Positions 54,022 through 63,100 are shown, counted from the first letter of the stretch. The stretch: DNA of 64,000 nt from Lachnospiraceae bacterium (GCA_003862155.1 QOUV01000006.1:78920-142919), one strand, 5' to 3'. The notes: generated by a model not told the origin, from the letters alone. Program-made: numbers and translations.

Positions 54022-54413
54022 GGACAGCAGGGACGGTTGGAGCGGTTGTTATGCTGTCGCGAGTCCGTAGGACGAAGCGAGAGCATTATAAACCGCCCAT
54101 GCGATAGCCGTCCGCGATTGACGAGTCCGAAGGACGAAGTCAGAGCGGAAACGGCGAACCGCTCTTTTTGTCCCATTTTTAGAATTATCAGATAATTATG
54201 TCTTTTAGTCCGAAGCAGCGCCGCAGATGGCCGGCCTCGCTCCGTAGGATTTTTCTGTTCGCGTGTGCGCGCCTAATTGCGGCCTTCTGGCCAATGTATG
54301 GTTTTCATGCGTTTATGGTTCAGGCGGGTGGCCACCCAGGCCGCAGCTAGCGCACACGCTCACAACGAAAAATCCTAAGGTCGCGAGCCCGTCCCTATCT
54401 GCGGCGCTGCTTC
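54018..54413. mobile_element. Second foldback element (copy C) with nested insert
   Basis: It starts TTAGGGACAGCAGGGACGGTT, like the ends of the 42.8-kb element. A structured segment of about 115 bases (54039-54160) splits the GGGACGGTT...CTTTTTGTCCC end hairpin. The large GAAGCAGCGCC hairpin spans 54212-54413 and matches copies A and B. Only one end is present, so it is solo or truncated. It supplies the stop of the upstream gene. No enzyme is encoded. Confidence 0.7.
54039..54170. other. Nested double hairpin with duplicated GTCC/GGAC cores
   Basis: Two cores share one form: CGC-GA-GTCC-GTA-GGAC-GAA-GCG (54058-54079) and GAC-GA-GTCC-GAA-GGAC-GAA-GTC (54120-54141). Each caps an outer stem (ATGCT/AGCAT and GCCGT/ACGGC). 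GAGCGGTT (about 54040) can pair with AACCGCTC (about 54157) to close both, and GGGAC/GTCCC closes the whole. Confidence 0.55.
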
Positions 54414-54938
54414 CTGGGAAAAAAGGCCCCCGTATCTGCGGAGCTGCTTCCTGGGAAAAAAGGCACCCGTATCTGCAGCGCTGCTTCTTGATACAAAGCC
54501 ACATGTGTCTGCACTGGCTTTTGTCTGCCCGTATATCTGGTGGCCACGTTTTCAGTATAGCCATTTCCGGGGTGAAATTAATACAATGGCTTTCTTCCAG
54601 TATCAATATAGAGCTGGGAGGAAGTTAATTTCTTAAAGAGCTTTTAGTTATTTTCAAGATGAATGTGATAATGATAAAAAATCTTAAAGAGTTCATTTCA
54701 AGCTTTTAATATACAGCCATTGCTTGTGAATATTCTACAATGCATTTAAGATTTCCGGCTCCGCAAAAGCCTATATTAAAACCTGCTATCAAGCGTTTAA
54801 TATTCTTGAAGTGTAGCGGATCTATATTGAGACTGGATTTTTATTCTTTAAGATTTTAATCCTCATGTATATCCATACTGAAACTGCGAGAACGAAGCTT
54901 GTATATTTCCAGCTCCGCGAATCTACATATTGAAATCA
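54397..54938. repeat. Repeat tract after copy C: 37-bp units and periodic motif array
   Basis: Three 37-bp copies of the hairpin's right end (ATCTGCGG.GCTGCTTC) start at 54397, 54434 and 54471. Motif copies follow: minus orientation at 54550, 54601 and 54652 (spacing 51), plus orientation at 54771, 54822, 54873 and 54925 (51, 51, 52). No gene is seen. The tract from about 54540 to 54790 is homologous to 43125-43380. Confidence 0.65.
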
Positions 54939-55619
54939 TCACCCCGAAATTATCGGAATGATATCCGCGAGGCTCTTTGCGACTGCAAAGAGCCTCTTTT
55001 TTAGTGCGGCATCGGGTTCTGTCAGGTCGGGAACCATGATCGTGTCCATGCCGGCGTTGATCGCGGACATGCAGCCGTTCGGCGAGTCCTCGACAGCAAG
55101 ACACAGGGAAGGCATGAGCGAAAGCCGCTCGGCGGCCATCAGATAGGGGTCAGGGTAGGGCTTCCCGCGCTTCGCTTCGTGGGCACTGATAACATCGTCG
55201 AAATGTTCAAAAAGCCCGGCGCTTTTGAGCCGTTCGGTGGCGGCCGCGAGATTCGTAGCCGTGACAACGACAGGGTGAATCCCGACGCGGTGGCATTCAT
55301 TTAAAATGTCCATGATCCCGGGCTTTAAAGGCACAGGATTTTCCTGCAGATATTTCCTGACGCAATTTCCGACAGTCTTGTGGAGCTTGTCATAATCCAC
55401 AGTCTGCCCGTGGCGCTCTTCGAGGAGCTTTTTCGAGTCATCGTGATTTAAGGAGCGAAGGTCGAGAGAATCCTGATAGGTGAAATCATACATCCCAAGC
55501 GCCTTCGCGCAATTGTTCCAGAAATAGTTGTAAATTTTCTCGGTGTCGGTAATAGTCCCGTCCATGTCAAAGAGGACGGCTTTCCATTTGCAAGCCAAAG
55601 TAAGATCTCCTATGTCCAT
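54939..55619 (-). CDS. HAD-superfamily phosphatase (beta-phosphoglucomutase-like)
   Basis: A 226-residue HAD hydrolase. Motif I is LFDMDGTITDTE with the nucleophile Asp, motif II Thr in VVTATN, motif III Lys in AKRGKPYPDP, and motif IV VEDSPNG. The helical cap places it with beta-phosphoglucomutase/phosphatase members that act on sugar phosphates. The ATG at 55619 has no ribosome site; a TTG seven codons later has AGGAG and may be the real start. Confidence 0.85.
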   Translation of the reverse strand: MDIGDLTLACKWKAVLFDMDGTITDTEKIYNYFWNNCAKALGMYDFTYQDSLDLRSLNHDDSKKLLEERHGQTVDYDKLHKTVGNCVRKYLQENPVPLKPGIMDILNECHRVGIHPVVVTATNLAAATERLKSAGLFEHFDDVISAHEAKRGKPYPDPYLMAAERLSLMPSLCLAVEDSPNGCMSAINAGMDTIMVPDLTEPDAALKKRLFAVAKSLADIIPIISG

Positions 55620-55715
55620 TTTTTACGTTTCGTGTCAATATTATAACAGATTTTGCGAAGCGGCACACTTTTTAAGAGAAATATTATAAAATAAGACAGG
55701 CAAAGGAGGATTGCT

Positions 55716-57353
55716 TTGAAGAAGAGAATTTTAAGCGCGGTCCTGACAGCGGCGCTTGCGCTGTCGACACTACTGACAGGCTGCGGCAGCAGGACCACAG
55801 GAAAAAAGGCAGAAGCCGTTTCCTATATGGAAAGCATCAACGGCAAAAATAAGGAAAATGTCCCGGATGACAAGTACCGCACGACATACGAGATATTTGT
55901 CGGATCATTTTACGACTCGAACGGCGACGGGGTCGGCGACCTGAAAGGAGTCGAGGAGAAGCTAGACTATATCAAGGGCCTTGGCTTCAACCAGATCTGG
56001 CTGATGCCGATCTGCCCTTCACCTACCTATCACAAATACGACGTCTCCGATTATATGGCAGTCGACAAGGAATATGGCACGATGGAGGATTTTAAAAACC
56101 TCGTCGCGGCCTGCCACAAGAAAGGCATAAAGCTTATCACCGACCTCGTATTAAACCACACGTCGGTCGAGCATCCCTGGTTTAAAAAGGCAGCAGAGTA
56201 TTTGAAGAGCTTAAAGGACGGACAGAAACCGGACCCTGAGAAATGTAAATATATAAAATATTACAATTTTTCCAGGGAGGAAGACAGCGGCTATAAGCAG
56301 CTCTACGGCAGCAGGTGGTACTACGAGGCACAGTTCTGGGAAGGCATGCCGGACCTGAACCTAGACAATAAAGAAGTAAGAAACGAGATAAAAAAGATAA
56401 CCGATTTCTGGCTGGACAAAGGAGTAGACGGATTCAGGCTCGACGCCACTACATATTATTACACAGGAAATGAAAAGAAAAATATCGCATTCCTGAAGTG
56501 GTTAAACGACGAAGTCAAAGCAAAAAATCCAGACGCCTATATAGTCGGAGAGTGCTGGGCTGACCTGACACAGTATGCCAGATACTATCAGAGCGGCGTC
56601 GACAGCTTCTTTGACTTCGACTTCGCGAACGACGAGGGCACGATTGCAAAGACAGTAAGCGGCCAGACCTCGGCAAAGAGCTTCGGAGAAGAGATGGTCA
56701 GGGCCCAGGACGAAATAGCGAAGAATTCATCAGGCAGAGGAATAGAGGCACCATTCTACACGAACCACGATATGGCGCGCTCAGCCGGCTACTATCCGGG
56801 CGACGACGGCTCTAAGACAAAATTCGCAGAGGGCCTTAATCTGATGATGAGCGGCAGCGCCTTCGTCTACTACGGCGAAGAGATCGGAATGAAGGGCAGC
56901 GGCAAAGACGAAAACAAGCGCGCTCCGATGTACTGGACGGCTGACAGCGGCGCAAAAGGCATGACCGAGGGTCCGAAGGACATGGAACTCTTCAAAATGA
57001 AGTACGCTCCCGAGGACAAGCAGGCCAAATCCCAAACCTCAATCTTAAACTATGTAAAGCAGGCCATAAAGCTTAGAAATTCGTTCCCGGCTATCGCGAG
57101 AGGAAAAGTCAGAGTGGAAAGCGCATCAAATGACAGCATTCTCATTGTCACAAAGACATCAGACGATTCAAAGATAAAACCACTCGCTATCGTCTACAAC
57201 ACCAGCGATAAACCCAAAACACTAAAGACTTCTGATCTTCCAGACGGATATAATAAATTGAAGGGAGTTCTTACAGTAGGAAAGCAGCAGATCACAGAGA
57301 AGGATGGGACGATCACGATGCCAAAGGAGAGCATCGCGGTTTACCAGAAATAG
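55716..57353 (+). CDS. Alpha-amylase family (GH13) lipoprotein
   Basis: A 545-residue secreted glycoside hydrolase. The lipobox LLTGC near residue 23 predicts lipid attachment. GH13 motifs are DLVLNHT, the nucleophile Asp in GFRLDATTYY, acid/base Glu in IVGECW, and TNHDM. It cleaves alpha-1,4-glucans outside the cell, feeding sugars that GlgP-type enzymes can use. The start is TTG, six bases after AAAGGAGG, and no ATG fits the signal peptide. Confidence 0.92.
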   Translation: MKKRILSAVLTAALALSTLLTGCGSRTTGKKAEAVSYMESINGKNKENVPDDKYRTTYEIFVGSFYDSNGDGVGDLKGVEEKLDYIKGLGFNQIWLMPICPSPTYHKYDVSDYMAVDKEYGTMEDFKNLVAACHKKGIKLITDLVLNHTSVEHPWFKKAAEYLKSLKDGQKPDPEKCKYIKYYNFSREEDSGYKQLYGSRWYYEAQFWEGMPDLNLDNKEVRNEIKKITDFWLDKGVDGFRLDATTYYYTGNEKKNIAFLKWLNDEVKAKNPDAYIVGECWADLTQYARYYQSGVDSFFDFDFANDEGTIAKTVSGQTSAKSFGEEMVRAQDEIAKNSSGRGIEAPFYTNHDMARSAGYYPGDDGSKTKFAEGLNLMMSGSAFVYYGEEIGMKGSGKDENKRAPMYWTADSGAKGMTEGPKDMELFKMKYAPEDKQAKSQTSILNYVKQAIKLRNSFPAIARGKVRVESASNDSILIVTKTSDDSKIKPLAIVYNTSDKPKTLKTSDLPDGYNKLKGVLTVGKQQITEKDGTITMPKESIAVYQK

Positions 57354-57455
57354 ACCCCTAAACTTACGATAAACGGACGCAGCATTTACCATTAATAAAT
57401 CCGTAAAAATTTTTAAAAAAAAATTTCAAAAAGGGGTTATATATTTTTGAGAGCC

Positions 57456-57632
57456 CCCGATAATAAAAGTGTAAAGAAAATCGGATGAGTTTTATCGAAG
57501 CGTTAAAGCTTTATGTGCACTAGGGCGGCGGCGCAGAGGTCTTATGAATCCGAAGACATTGTTACAAGACAGGGAATGGATTTCCTGCCGATTCCAGAAA
57601 TTTCTGGAGTTATTACATGGAGGTAAATTATT
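57456..57632 (+). promoter_or_regulatory. Flagellin leader with possible sigma-28 -10 element and CsrA-like hairpin
   Basis: CCCGATAA (57456-57463) matches the sigma-28 -10 GCCGATAA at 7 of 8, but the -35 is poor. In the leader, CAGG-GAATGGATTT-CCTG presents GGA in a loop. The 14-bp palindrome CCAGAAATTTCTGG lies at 57594-57607, and the ribosome site itself reads CATGGAGG. Two GGA sites in a leader resemble B. subtilis hag control by CsrA. Confidence 0.4.
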
Positions 57633-58451
57633 ATGGTAGTACAGCACAACATGCAGGCAGCTAATGCCAACAGAATGTTAGGCATCACAACAAATGCCAG
57701 AGCTAAGAGCACAGAGAAGCTTTCATCAGGATACAAGATCAACCGTGCAGCAGATGATGCAGCAGGCCTCGCTATTTCAGAGAAGATGAGATCACAGGTT
57801 CGTGGCCTTGATAGAGCTTCAACTAACGCTCAGGATGGTGTATCAGTAGTTCAGACAGCTGAGGGTGCTTTAAACGAAGTTCACTCAATGCTTCAGCGTA
57901 TGAACGAACTTGCTACACAGGCTGCCAACGATACTAATACTACGAAGGATCGTTCAGAAATTCAGCTCGAGATGAGCCAGCTCTCATCAGAGATCGATCG
58001 AGTTCAGTCTACTACACAGTTCAACACTATGAATCTTCTCGATGGTCATTTCACTGGAAAGAGCCTTCAGGTTGGTGCTCTTTCAGGTCAGTCTATTGTT
58101 CTCAGCATTGGTAATATGAGTACAAGTGGCCTTGGAATTGATGGTACCAAGCTTTCTGTTAACTCTTATGAGAATGCTGGTAATGCAATGAGCGCTATTC
58201 AGAAAGCTATTGATATCGTTTCTTCACAGCGTGCTTCACTTGGTGCCGTTCAGAACAGACTTGAGCACACGATCGCTAACCTGGACAACATCTCAGAGAA
58301 TACTCAGTCAGCTGAGTCACGTATTCGTGATACAGATATGGCTAAAGAGATGGTTACCTGGAGCAAGAACAATATCCTTCAGCAGGCTGGCCAGTCAATG
58401 CTCGCACAGGCTAATCAGTCTAACCAGGGTGTTCTTTCACTTCTGCAGTAA
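57633..58451 (+). CDS. Flagellin
   Basis: A 272-residue flagellin, the filament subunit. The D0/D1 N terminus (VQHNMQAANANRMLGI, SSGYKINRAADDAAGLAIS) and C terminus (RIRDTDMAKEMV, LAQANQSNQGVLSLLQ) are fully conserved. The surface-exposed middle is short. The N-terminal region matches the TLR5-recognised motif region of Firmicutes flagellins. Codon use is AT-richer than the neighbours. Strong GGAGG. The following glycosyltransferases may decorate it. Confidence 0.98.
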   Translation: MVVQHNMQAANANRMLGITTNARAKSTEKLSSGYKINRAADDAAGLAISEKMRSQVRGLDRASTNAQDGVSVVQTAEGALNEVHSMLQRMNELATQAANDTNTTKDRSEIQLEMSQLSSEIDRVQSTTQFNTMNLLDGHFTGKSLQVGALSGQSIVLSIGNMSTSGLGIDGTKLSVNSYENAGNAMSAIQKAIDIVSSQRASLGAVQNRLEHTIANLDNISENTQSAESRIRDTDMAKEMVTWSKNNILQQAGQSMLAQANQSNQGVLSLLQ

Positions 58452-58520
58452 TAGTCAGATCAAAGGTATCGTATCTACATTATTATTTCAAAAAATTAGT
58501 GCACAGACCGCACACGCGGC

Positions 58521-58560
58521 AGACGGGAGTCCGTATATTGCGGACTCCCGTCTTTGTTTT
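58521..58560 (+). terminator. Intrinsic terminator after flagellin
   Basis: AGACGGGAGTCCG (58521-58533) pairs perfectly with CGGACTCCCGTCT (58541-58553), loop TATATTG, then TTGTTTTTT. The next start is 15 bases on. Confidence 0.92.
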
Positions 58561-58574
58561 TTCAGAGGTGTTTT

Positions 58575-60557
58575 ATGAAAAAAGAAAATACACAGCCATT
58601 GCTTTCAATCTCTCTTCTCTGTTCGGGAAGGAATAAGGACGAGATGGTGAAGTGTCTCGACTCACTGATGACTATTAGGAATCGAATGTCGAGCGAAATT
58701 GTCATAGTAGACACAGGCTGTGGTCCAGATACTAAGCCACTGCTTTCAAAGTATGCTGACAAAGTAGTTGAATTCAAGTGGTGCAATGACTTTGCAAAGG
58801 CCAGAAATGCTGGAGTTAAAGAGTGCACAGGCCAGTGGTTTATGTTTGTCGATGACGATGAGTGGTTTGAGAACACTGATGATATAGTCGATTTCTTTAA
58901 TTCAGGTGAATATAAGAGTTATGGAATCGCCAAATATATTATAAGAAACTATAAAGATTATGAAGGGAAAAAATACACTGATGCTTGGAATCCAAGAATA
59001 GTAAAAAAAGTCAGTGGCTTGGAATTCCATGGAAAAATTCATGAGTATCCGCAGCCTGTTAGTGGAAAAGTAAAAGGTCTCAATTGCTTTGTGCACCATT
59101 ATGGCTATGTTTTTACAGATCAAAAAATACTATTTGAAAAGTCCAATAGGAATATTCCGCTTTTAAAAGAAATGATGCAGAAGGAACCATATAATCCGTA
59201 TTGGAGGATTCAACTGGTTCAGGAATATAATAGTACACATGATTACAATGCTTTGGAAGAGCTCTGTCTTAATTCAAATCAAATGATAGTGAATCGAGAT
59301 GATGAACTTACAAATAAATTCAGATGTATTTTTTATGAGGGGATTCTGATTTCGGAGATTCAAACATACCAGTATGATAAATTGTTTTCAAATCTGAAGG
59401 AATTTCTTTCTGATATGAGAAATACCGAAAAAGCAGAAACTGGATTATGTTTTTACGCTGTAATAGGTTATTGGGAAAAAAAGAATTACAGAAAAGTATA
59501 TTACTATGCCAGAAAATATCTTGAAAATTACGATAAGATCAGTCTCACAGAAGATACTAGTATAGATGATATGACGTTCATGTGTGGAAACATCTTTGAC
59601 CAGAACAGGATTCTTTACTGTATCAGCAGGGCTATAGCGGCCGGAGTCAGATGTGGAGATATATCTGTACTCTACGATTATTTTGACAGATTTGATCTGA
59701 CATATCAGTATGAACCGGTAGTTACATTTTGTGAAGGACTAACTTATGCATTTTCACATTTTGATTTTAATCAAAAATTTGTAGAATATGCATCAAAAGC
59801 ATGTAAAAATCCTTTTCCATGTAAACTTTTAATGGATGATGCAAGAAAAGCTGAAAAAGATGATAAAAAGGCTTTTGATAAACTCGTAGAAGTATATGGA
59901 AAGACAGACAGTACGGATGATATATACCTTCTGTATATGCGGCTTCTCTATGCTTATAGATTTGACAGATCTAAGCTTTCGGATATGTATCAGCTGATAT
60001 TCGACTGTGTTATAGATTTTTTTGATATGGATCCATGTATCTGGGATATAGCAGCAGAAGATCACATCGATCTGTTACAGCTTTTTAAAGATGTTCCATT
60101 TATCAGATGGAAGAAAGCCACTGATCTTCTGATGGTTGAGCACTTTGAAGAAAGGACAAGGACAGTTAAGGCGATATCTGATATCATAGAAGACGATAAC
60201 GATATCAGATTCGAGTACTTCAGACTGAAGCTTGAGGAACATGATTTGAGAAAAATAGATGATGTCGGTAAAGTTGCTGCATTGCTTACAAAATACTGCA
60301 GTGACTGCGTGACATTTTATCTGAATATATATAAGCCAGAGCTATTTGTAGGAGATCTTACGATTCTTCCGCAGGAGTGCCAGTTTGCGATGAGGTTTAT
60401 AGAGACTGCAAGCTCGGAACAGAAGCATACTCCTGTAGAGCACATGAAGGCACTTGAAGAATGTGCCGCTCTATATGATCCCTTCACTGAGACGATGAAG
60501 ACATATATCAGTGCATATGGGGAGAAGAAAAAGAGGGAACTCGCAGGACAGTTATAA
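58575..60557 (+). CDS. Glycosyltransferase family 2 with long helical C-terminal region
   Basis: A 660-residue protein. The N-terminal GT2 domain (about 15-215) has SISLLCSGRNKDEMVKCL, IVDTGCGPDT and the metal-binding FVDDDEWF. The rest is helical and TPR-like. Such proteins often sit beside flagellin genes and glycosylate flagellin or a surface polymer. GAGGTG precedes the ATG; an in-frame start seven codons earlier lies inside the terminator and is rejected. It opens an AT-richer cluster. Confidence 0.88.
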   Translation: MKKENTQPLLSISLLCSGRNKDEMVKCLDSLMTIRNRMSSEIVIVDTGCGPDTKPLLSKYADKVVEFKWCNDFAKARNAGVKECTGQWFMFVDDDEWFENTDDIVDFFNSGEYKSYGIAKYIIRNYKDYEGKKYTDAWNPRIVKKVSGLEFHGKIHEYPQPVSGKVKGLNCFVHHYGYVFTDQKILFEKSNRNIPLLKEMMQKEPYNPYWRIQLVQEYNSTHDYNALEELCLNSNQMIVNRDDELTNKFRCIFYEGILISEIQTYQYDKLFSNLKEFLSDMRNTEKAETGLCFYAVIGYWEKKNYRKVYYYARKYLENYDKISLTEDTSIDDMTFMCGNIFDQNRILYCISRAIAAGVRCGDISVLYDYFDRFDLTYQYEPVVTFCEGLTYAFSHFDFNQKFVEYASKACKNPFPCKLLMDDARKAEKDDKKAFDKLVEVYGKTDSTDDIYLLYMRLLYAYRFDRSKLSDMYQLIFDCVIDFFDMDPCIWDIAAEDHIDLLQLFKDVPFIRWKKATDLLMVEHFEERTRTVKAISDIIEDDNDIRFEYFRLKLEEHDLRKIDDVGKVAALLTKYCSDCVTFYLNIYKPELFVGDLTILPQECQFAMRFIETASSEQKHTPVEHMKALEECAALYDPFTETMKTYISAYGEKKKRELAGQL

Positions 60558-60578
60558 ATATAGAATTGGAGAAAACTA

Positions 60579-62363
60579 ATGGACGAAGCAAAGAAAAAAA
60601 TGGCAGCCCAGTTTGGAACGATAGTTCAAAGGGGACTTTACAAGGAAGCTGATGAGATGTTGACGGAGCTCAGAGAGGAAGTGAATCCGGAGAAATATCT
60701 CTCTGAGGACCTCTGCATAACTGCCGCGTTTTTGTATAACAAACTTGGAAATAGAGAAAATGAACTCTACTATCTGAATAAAGGATTTTTGATCAACCCA
60801 AGGAGTTCTTCACTCTTTGTCTCTCTGGGTGATTATTATTCAAAGGTCAATACAGCACAGGAGCTTATCTGTCTGTATCAGGCGGAGTATTACGCTAAAA
60901 AGAATGGAGAGATGGATCAGGCATCTTTTATCAAAAAGATTATAGATTCTCTCGAGAATGGAGGCATCACCGTACCAAAGACATCTATAGTTATCCTTTC
61001 ATTTAACACGAAGGACTATCTCAGGCAGTGTCTTGACAGCATCAAAGAGACTATACCGCTTGACAGATGCCAGGTTATAGTTGTGGATAATGCATCTACA
61101 GATGGAAGTCTCGATTATCTCAAGTCATTAGACTGGATTACACTTATAGAAAATCACGAGAATCGTGGTTTCCCAGGAGGCTGCAATGATGGAATAAACG
61201 CAGCAGAGAAGGATAACGATATCTATCTCCTGAATTCAGATACTATTCTTCCTGCCAATGCACTCTTCTGGCTTAAGATGGGATTGTATGAGAGTGATAA
61301 GGTTGGCAGTACCGGGAGTATCACTAATTATGCAGCAAATGGACAGGCAGTAGATGTAAAGGCAAACAGTGTCGAGGAATTTATTCAGTTTGGAGAACAG
61401 GTTAATATACCGGGAGCCTTTCCCTATGCATTTAAACCATTCCTTATTGGCTTTTCTCTGCTTTTGAAGAGAACAACACTGGATATTGTCGGACTTTTGG
61501 ATGAGAGATTCAATCCAGGTAACAGCGAGGATTTAGACCTGGGCCTCAGAATACTTAAAGAGGAAAAACTGAATCTGCTCTGCACGAATAGTTTTGTATT
61601 TCATTATGGCAACAGATCATTTGCAGAACTTCTGAAATCTGGACAGGATTATGATGACCTCCTGAAGAAGAATTGCCAGAAACTTATTGATAAGATAGGA
61701 TTCGATATTACCAGATATTTCAAAGACAGCTTAAAAATTGTAGATGAAATTAGAGCAAAGAGGGGTACGAGCCTTTATATTTTAGAGGTTGGCTCAGGTA
61801 TAGGTACACAGGCTGCAGTAATCAGAACAAAATATCCAAATGCAGAATACAAGGGAGTAGAACCGAATCAAACGTTAGCATCATATGCTAAAGCCTTTGG
61901 AGAGATCCTGACAGGAGATTTAGAGACTACAGAGTTTGGGGAAAAATACGAGGGTTACTTCGATTATATCATTTTGAGTGATGTATTACAGTTTATACAT
62001 AATCCGGGCAAATATCTGAGGAGTATATCTAAATATTTGAAGAAGAATGGACGTCTTATTATCAGCATTCCGAATATCAGATATTACGAAATAATCATCT
62101 CACTGCTTGCAGATGACAGGTTTACTTACAGTGACGATGGAATAATAAAGAATGGTACCGTCAGATTCTATACTGAGAATGAAGCTGCCAGACTGATTTC
62201 TGGAAGTGGGTATTCTATTAAGAATATTAAATCAGTAATTGGTAAAAAACCGTCAGTGGAAGAAGAAAAATATATTAACAATCTGTCAGAACTTTTTGAT
62301 CAGCCAGATACAGATGATTTACTTGCGTTAGAATACATATTTACAGCAGAGACAATATTATGA
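60579..62363 (+). CDS. Fused glycosyltransferase family 2 and SAM methyltransferase
   Basis: A 594-residue protein in three parts. A helical N terminus (1-125) comes first. The GT2 domain (about 130-370) has SIVILSFNTKDYLRQCL, VVDNASTDGS, LNSDTIL and the ED of GNSEDLDLGLRI. A class I methyltransferase domain (about 400-560) has ILEVGSGIGTQAAVI and FDYIILSDVLQFI. It likely adds and methylates a sugar. The ribosome site is GGAG. It overlaps the next gene by ATGA. Confidence 0.88.
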   Translation: MDEAKKKMAAQFGTIVQRGLYKEADEMLTELREEVNPEKYLSEDLCITAAFLYNKLGNRENELYYLNKGFLINPRSSSLFVSLGDYYSKVNTAQELICLYQAEYYAKKNGEMDQASFIKKIIDSLENGGITVPKTSIVILSFNTKDYLRQCLDSIKETIPLDRCQVIVVDNASTDGSLDYLKSLDWITLIENHENRGFPGGCNDGINAAEKDNDIYLLNSDTILPANALFWLKMGLYESDKVGSTGSITNYAANGQAVDVKANSVEEFIQFGEQVNIPGAFPYAFKPFLIGFSLLLKRTTLDIVGLLDERFNPGNSEDLDLGLRILKEEKLNLLCTNSFVFHYGNRSFAELLKSGQDYDDLLKKNCQKLIDKIGFDITRYFKDSLKIVDEIRAKRGTSLYILEVGSGIGTQAAVIRTKYPNAEYKGVEPNQTLASYAKAFGEILTGDLETTEFGEKYEGYFDYIILSDVLQFIHNPGKYLRSISKYLKKNGRLIISIPNIRYYEIIISLLADDRFTYSDDGIIKNGTVRFYTENEAARLISGSGYSIKNIKSVIGKKPSVEEEKYINNLSELFDQPDTDDLLALEYIFTAETIL

Positions 62364-63100
62364 AAAATGATATTAATGCCGGGACTGCCTCCCGGCTTTT
62401 GCAATTTGCAGATGCAATGGACGCTATGAAACTAGCTGGAGGACAAATATATTACTTTGTACTAGATTATGATTCAGATTCTTCTGTATGGGATAAAGTG
62501 CTCTATGCGTTTGAGCAAATGTTTTCATATTTGGATACTCAGCTGCTGATCATAGATATTCCGGAAAAGTACACCCGCAGGAAAGATTTTGAGCAAGTAA
62601 ATGCAGTAATTGACAGGTTTTGCATTAAATGTCAAGGTATTATTAAATATGTAAATGAAAATGGAGCTGAATCTACTCTATTTAAACACATTGGAGTCTA
62701 CATTTCAGGGAATGATGTGAAGCTGGCTCCATACATAAAAAAAGCAAAAGAATCAGGGATTATTATAAAGAAAGCATCAGACTGGGTCAAAGATTTTTCT
62801 GACAGTCCATTTTTGACAAAATCTGGCAGTAGGAAACCGTTGATCAGTATTTGTATTCCAACATTTAATAGAGCAGGATGTCTTATACTTACAATTGAGT
62901 CTATTATTAAGCAGAATGAATTTAAAAGGGGTCTGGTTGAGATTGTAATCTCAGATAATAATTCTGATGATGAGACTGAAAAAATCGGTAGATTTTATGC
63001 TGACCAGTTCAGTATGATTAGATATTTCCGAAATGATAAAAATATCTTAGATGGTAATTTTAGACTTGTTCTAAAAAGAGGCAGCAGATGTCAGAGCTGA
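62360..63100 (+). CDS. Glycosyltransferase, truncated in its GT2 domain
   Basis: A 246-residue reading frame. The first 150 residues are unassigned. A GT2 domain begins at SICIPTFNRAGCL, continues VISDNNSDDETEK and NILDGNF, then ends abruptly in LKRGSRCQS after only about 90 residues, before the catalytic DxD region. The stop lies 13 bases inside the next gene. A deletion or frameshift joining two genes is likely, so the product is probably inactive. Confidence 0.6.
   Translation: MKNDINAGTASRLLQFADAMDAMKLAGGQIYYFVLDYDSDSSVWDKVLYAFEQMFSYLDTQLLIIDIPEKYTRRKDFEQVNAVIDRFCIKCQGIIKYVNENGAESTLFKHIGVYISGNDVKLAPYIKKAKESGIIIKKASDWVKDFSDSPFLTKSGSRKPLISICIPTFNRAGCLILTIESIIKQNEFKRGLVEIVISDNNSDDETEKIGRFYADQFSMIRYFRNDKNILDGNFRLVLKRGSRCQS

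Noticed and set aside
54058..54141. Functional hammerhead ribozymes
   Set aside because: The GTCC/GGAC-GAA part fits, but the CUGANGA strand is altered in both cores and no cleavage triplet in the right place was found. Kept only as a look-alike.
43529..54628. Similar reading frames in both foldback elements (starting MCAPNCGLLANVWF)
   Set aside because: The similarity comes from the shared hairpin DNA. The frames have no ribosome site, and copy A breaks the frame, so a protein is unlikely.
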